Of a DNA stretch of 24,271 nucleotides, positions 23,479 through 24,271 are shown in pieces. The notes under the pieces were generated by a model. It saw only the letters and a list, made by a program, of their open reading frames with translations. It was not told the origin of the DNA and searched no databases. Both the position numbers and the translations under genes were made by a program. Origin of the DNA: DASQJL01 sp036380835 (lineage in GTDB: Bacteria; Eisenbacteria; RBG-16-71-46; SZUA-252); NCBI GenBank assembly GCA_036380835.1, contig DASVDZ010000024.1, positions 1-24,271 on the forward strand, written 5' to 3'. The stretch's first letter is position 1. Each line of letters begins with the position of its first letter.

Positions 23479-23554
23479 GCGGGAATAGCTCAGTGGCTAG
23501 AGCGTCAGCCTTCCAAGCTGAGGGTCGCGGGTTCGAATCCCGTTTCCCGCTCCA
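23479..23554 (+). tRNA. tRNA-Gly (anticodon UCC)
   Basis: Acceptor GCGGGAA pairs with TTCCCGC (23544-23550). The anticodon stem TCAGC/GCTGA encloses CTTCCAA, anticodon TCC. The T-arm is GCGGGTTCGAATCCCGT and CCA is encoded (23552-23554). It is the third member of the Thr-Tyr-Gly-Thr order. Confidence 0.95.
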
Positions 23555-23649
23555 GTCTTCCCCAGGACGATCTCAATCCACCGTTGTCCACACCGGGTAA
23601 GAGCAATATTTGAAATTACTTGCCGAGATCTGAACACCATCTTGGCCGG

Positions 23650-23676
23650 ACCACCGTGGAAGGCGGCGGTTTCTTG
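23650..23676 (+). terminator. Weak candidate intrinsic terminator after tRNA-Gly
   Basis: ACCACCG (23650-23656) can pair with CGGCGGT (23664-23670) with one mismatch around a seven-base loop, followed by TTCTTG. The T-run is short, so termination is uncertain. Apart from this and the promoter at 23757, I see no gene in the 386-base spacer 23555-23940, which is locally AT-richer near 23600-23630. Confidence 0.25.
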
Positions 23677-23756
23677 TCACGAGGGGCCCCCCTTGGGCGG
23701 TATTCCTACGCGCGCGGGGGCCGGCGCACCCCCGAGGATTGGCCGCAAATTTCTTG

Positions 23757-23785
23757 TTGACTGCACGTTCGCGCTCCCTTAGCGT
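23757..23785 (+). promoter_or_regulatory. Second promoter, for tRNA-Thr(GGU) and tuf
   Basis: TTGACT (23757-23762) and TAGCGT (23780-23785) lie 17 bases apart in the spacer between tRNA-Gly and the second tRNA-Thr. This would let tRNA-Thr and tuf be transcribed apart from the first three tRNAs, with a leader of roughly 150 bases before the tRNA. Confidence 0.5.
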
Positions 23786-23940
23786 TCTCGTTTCGCAGTG
23801 ACCGACGACCTTTTCGATGTCGGGAGAAGGCCGCTCGGGGTTTTCTGCCTTGAATTGGCACGTTGGCGCCGACAGGGCTGGCGCTCTTCGAGAGAGGCTG
23901 GCCCTCTCATGCGTCTGGTCTTTTCGCGCGCCGCATCACC

Positions 23941-24016
23941 GCCCACGTAGCTCAGTCGGTAGAGCATTTGCATGGTAAGCAAAAGGTCAGCGGTTCGATT
24001 CCGCTCGTGGGCTCCA
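23941..24016 (+). tRNA. tRNA-Thr (anticodon GGU)
   Basis: Acceptor GCCCACG pairs with CGTGGGC (24006-24012). The anticodon stem TTTGC/GCAAA encloses ATGGTAA with anticodon GGT. CCA is encoded (24014-24016). It directly precedes tuf, as thrT precedes tufB in E. coli; 24017-24130 is leader sequence without another gene. Confidence 0.95.
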
Positions 24017-24130
24017 TTGTCCGCATCGCGCTAGGCCGAGTCGTCGCGTCACTTCGAGAGAATGCAGTGACCTCGCCTGTCGTGTTCCTGATTTTCGGAC
24101 GCTAGCGATATTCCGGGAGGGCTTGGTTCC

Positions 24131-24271
24131 ATGGCGAAGCAGAAGTACGAGCGGACGAAGCCGCACGTGAACGTGGGTACGATCGGTCACGTGGATCACG
24201 GGAAGACGACGTTGACGGCGGCGATCACGATGGTGTTGGCGCAGAAGAATCCGAAGATATCGGTGCGGGAT
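24131..24271 (+). CDS. tuf: Elongation factor Tu, N-terminal 47 residues (continues past window)
   Basis: EF-Tu carries aminoacyl-tRNA to the ribosome as a GTP complex. The visible part starts MAKQKYERTKPHVNVGTIG and includes the P-loop GHVDHGKT (residues 19-26). ATG 24131 follows GGGAGG (24115-24120) by ten bases. The gene is cut by the window edge. Its codon choice differs from its neighbours: it favours TTG for Leu and uses GGT, GAT, AAT and ATA, where the rest of the window strongly prefers C-ending codons. Confidence 0.96.
   Translation, partial: MAKQKYERTKPHVNVGTIGHVDHGKTTLTAAITMVLAQKNPKISVRD

Overview
This is a high-GC, gene-dense bacterial chromosome segment. Much of it is housekeeping, with frequent GTG and TTG starts and several gene overlaps of 4 to 16 bases. 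An MlaE-MlaF-MlaD lipid-transport set implies an outer membrane, so the host is a diderm. High GC, a TPR-fused sigma-54 activator and a TMTC-like membrane protein would fit an uncultured lineage of the FCB, Eisenbacteria-like or deltaproteobacteria-like type. That placement is a guess from style, not from a search.

Layout. (1) 1-82: the last codons of a gene resembling selB (selenocysteine elongation factor). (2) 83-3077: a possible promoter, a leader with two strong stem-loops, a small exported protein of unknown function (235-564), and a large TPR-AAA+-Fis sigma-54 activator (606-3077). (3) 3078-3607: a 530-base gene-free stretch that is not empty. It has repeats built on GTGACAT, an exact match to the IHF consensus, and a -24/-12 sigma-54-type promoter in the canonical order, followed by foldable sequence and no convincing gene. 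(4) 3608-6966, minus strand: a TMTC-like membrane/TPR protein overlapping a NFACT (RqcH-like) protein. (5) 7114-20980, plus strand: fifteen closely packed or overlapping genes, yicC-gmk-rpoZ-coaBC-udg-dnaB-mlaE-mlaF-mlaD-radA-ispD-ispF-ddl-mscS-cysS. (6) 21007-23127: an orphan sensor histidine kinase. (7) 23159-24271: tRNA-Thr(UGU), tRNA-Tyr, tRNA-Gly, a promoter-bearing spacer, tRNA-Thr(GGU) and the start of tuf. This matches the thrU-tyrU-glyT-thrT-tufB order of Escherichia coli.

How the parts fit. The long plus-strand run joins two widely conserved blocks: yicC-gmk-rpoZ-coaBC, as in the Bacillus yloC-gmk-rpoZ-coaBC region, and radA-ispD-ispF-cysS, as in the Bacillus radA-to-cysS region. 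Between and within them sit DNA-maintenance genes (udg, dnaB), the Mla transporter, D-Ala-D-Ala ligase and an MscS channel. The run therefore combines nucleotide and coenzyme A supply, transcription, replication and repair, isoprenoid and peptidoglycan precursors, outer-membrane lipid balance and aminoacylation.

The best candidate for something undescribed is 83-3607. A structured leader, a small exported protein and a TPR-fused enhancer-binding protein with altered ATPase motifs stand next to an orphan promoter with activator-repeat / IHF / sigma-54 architecture. That promoter reads into a region with no recognisable gene, so it may make a structured small RNA. This is a hypothesis assembled from motifs read by eye.
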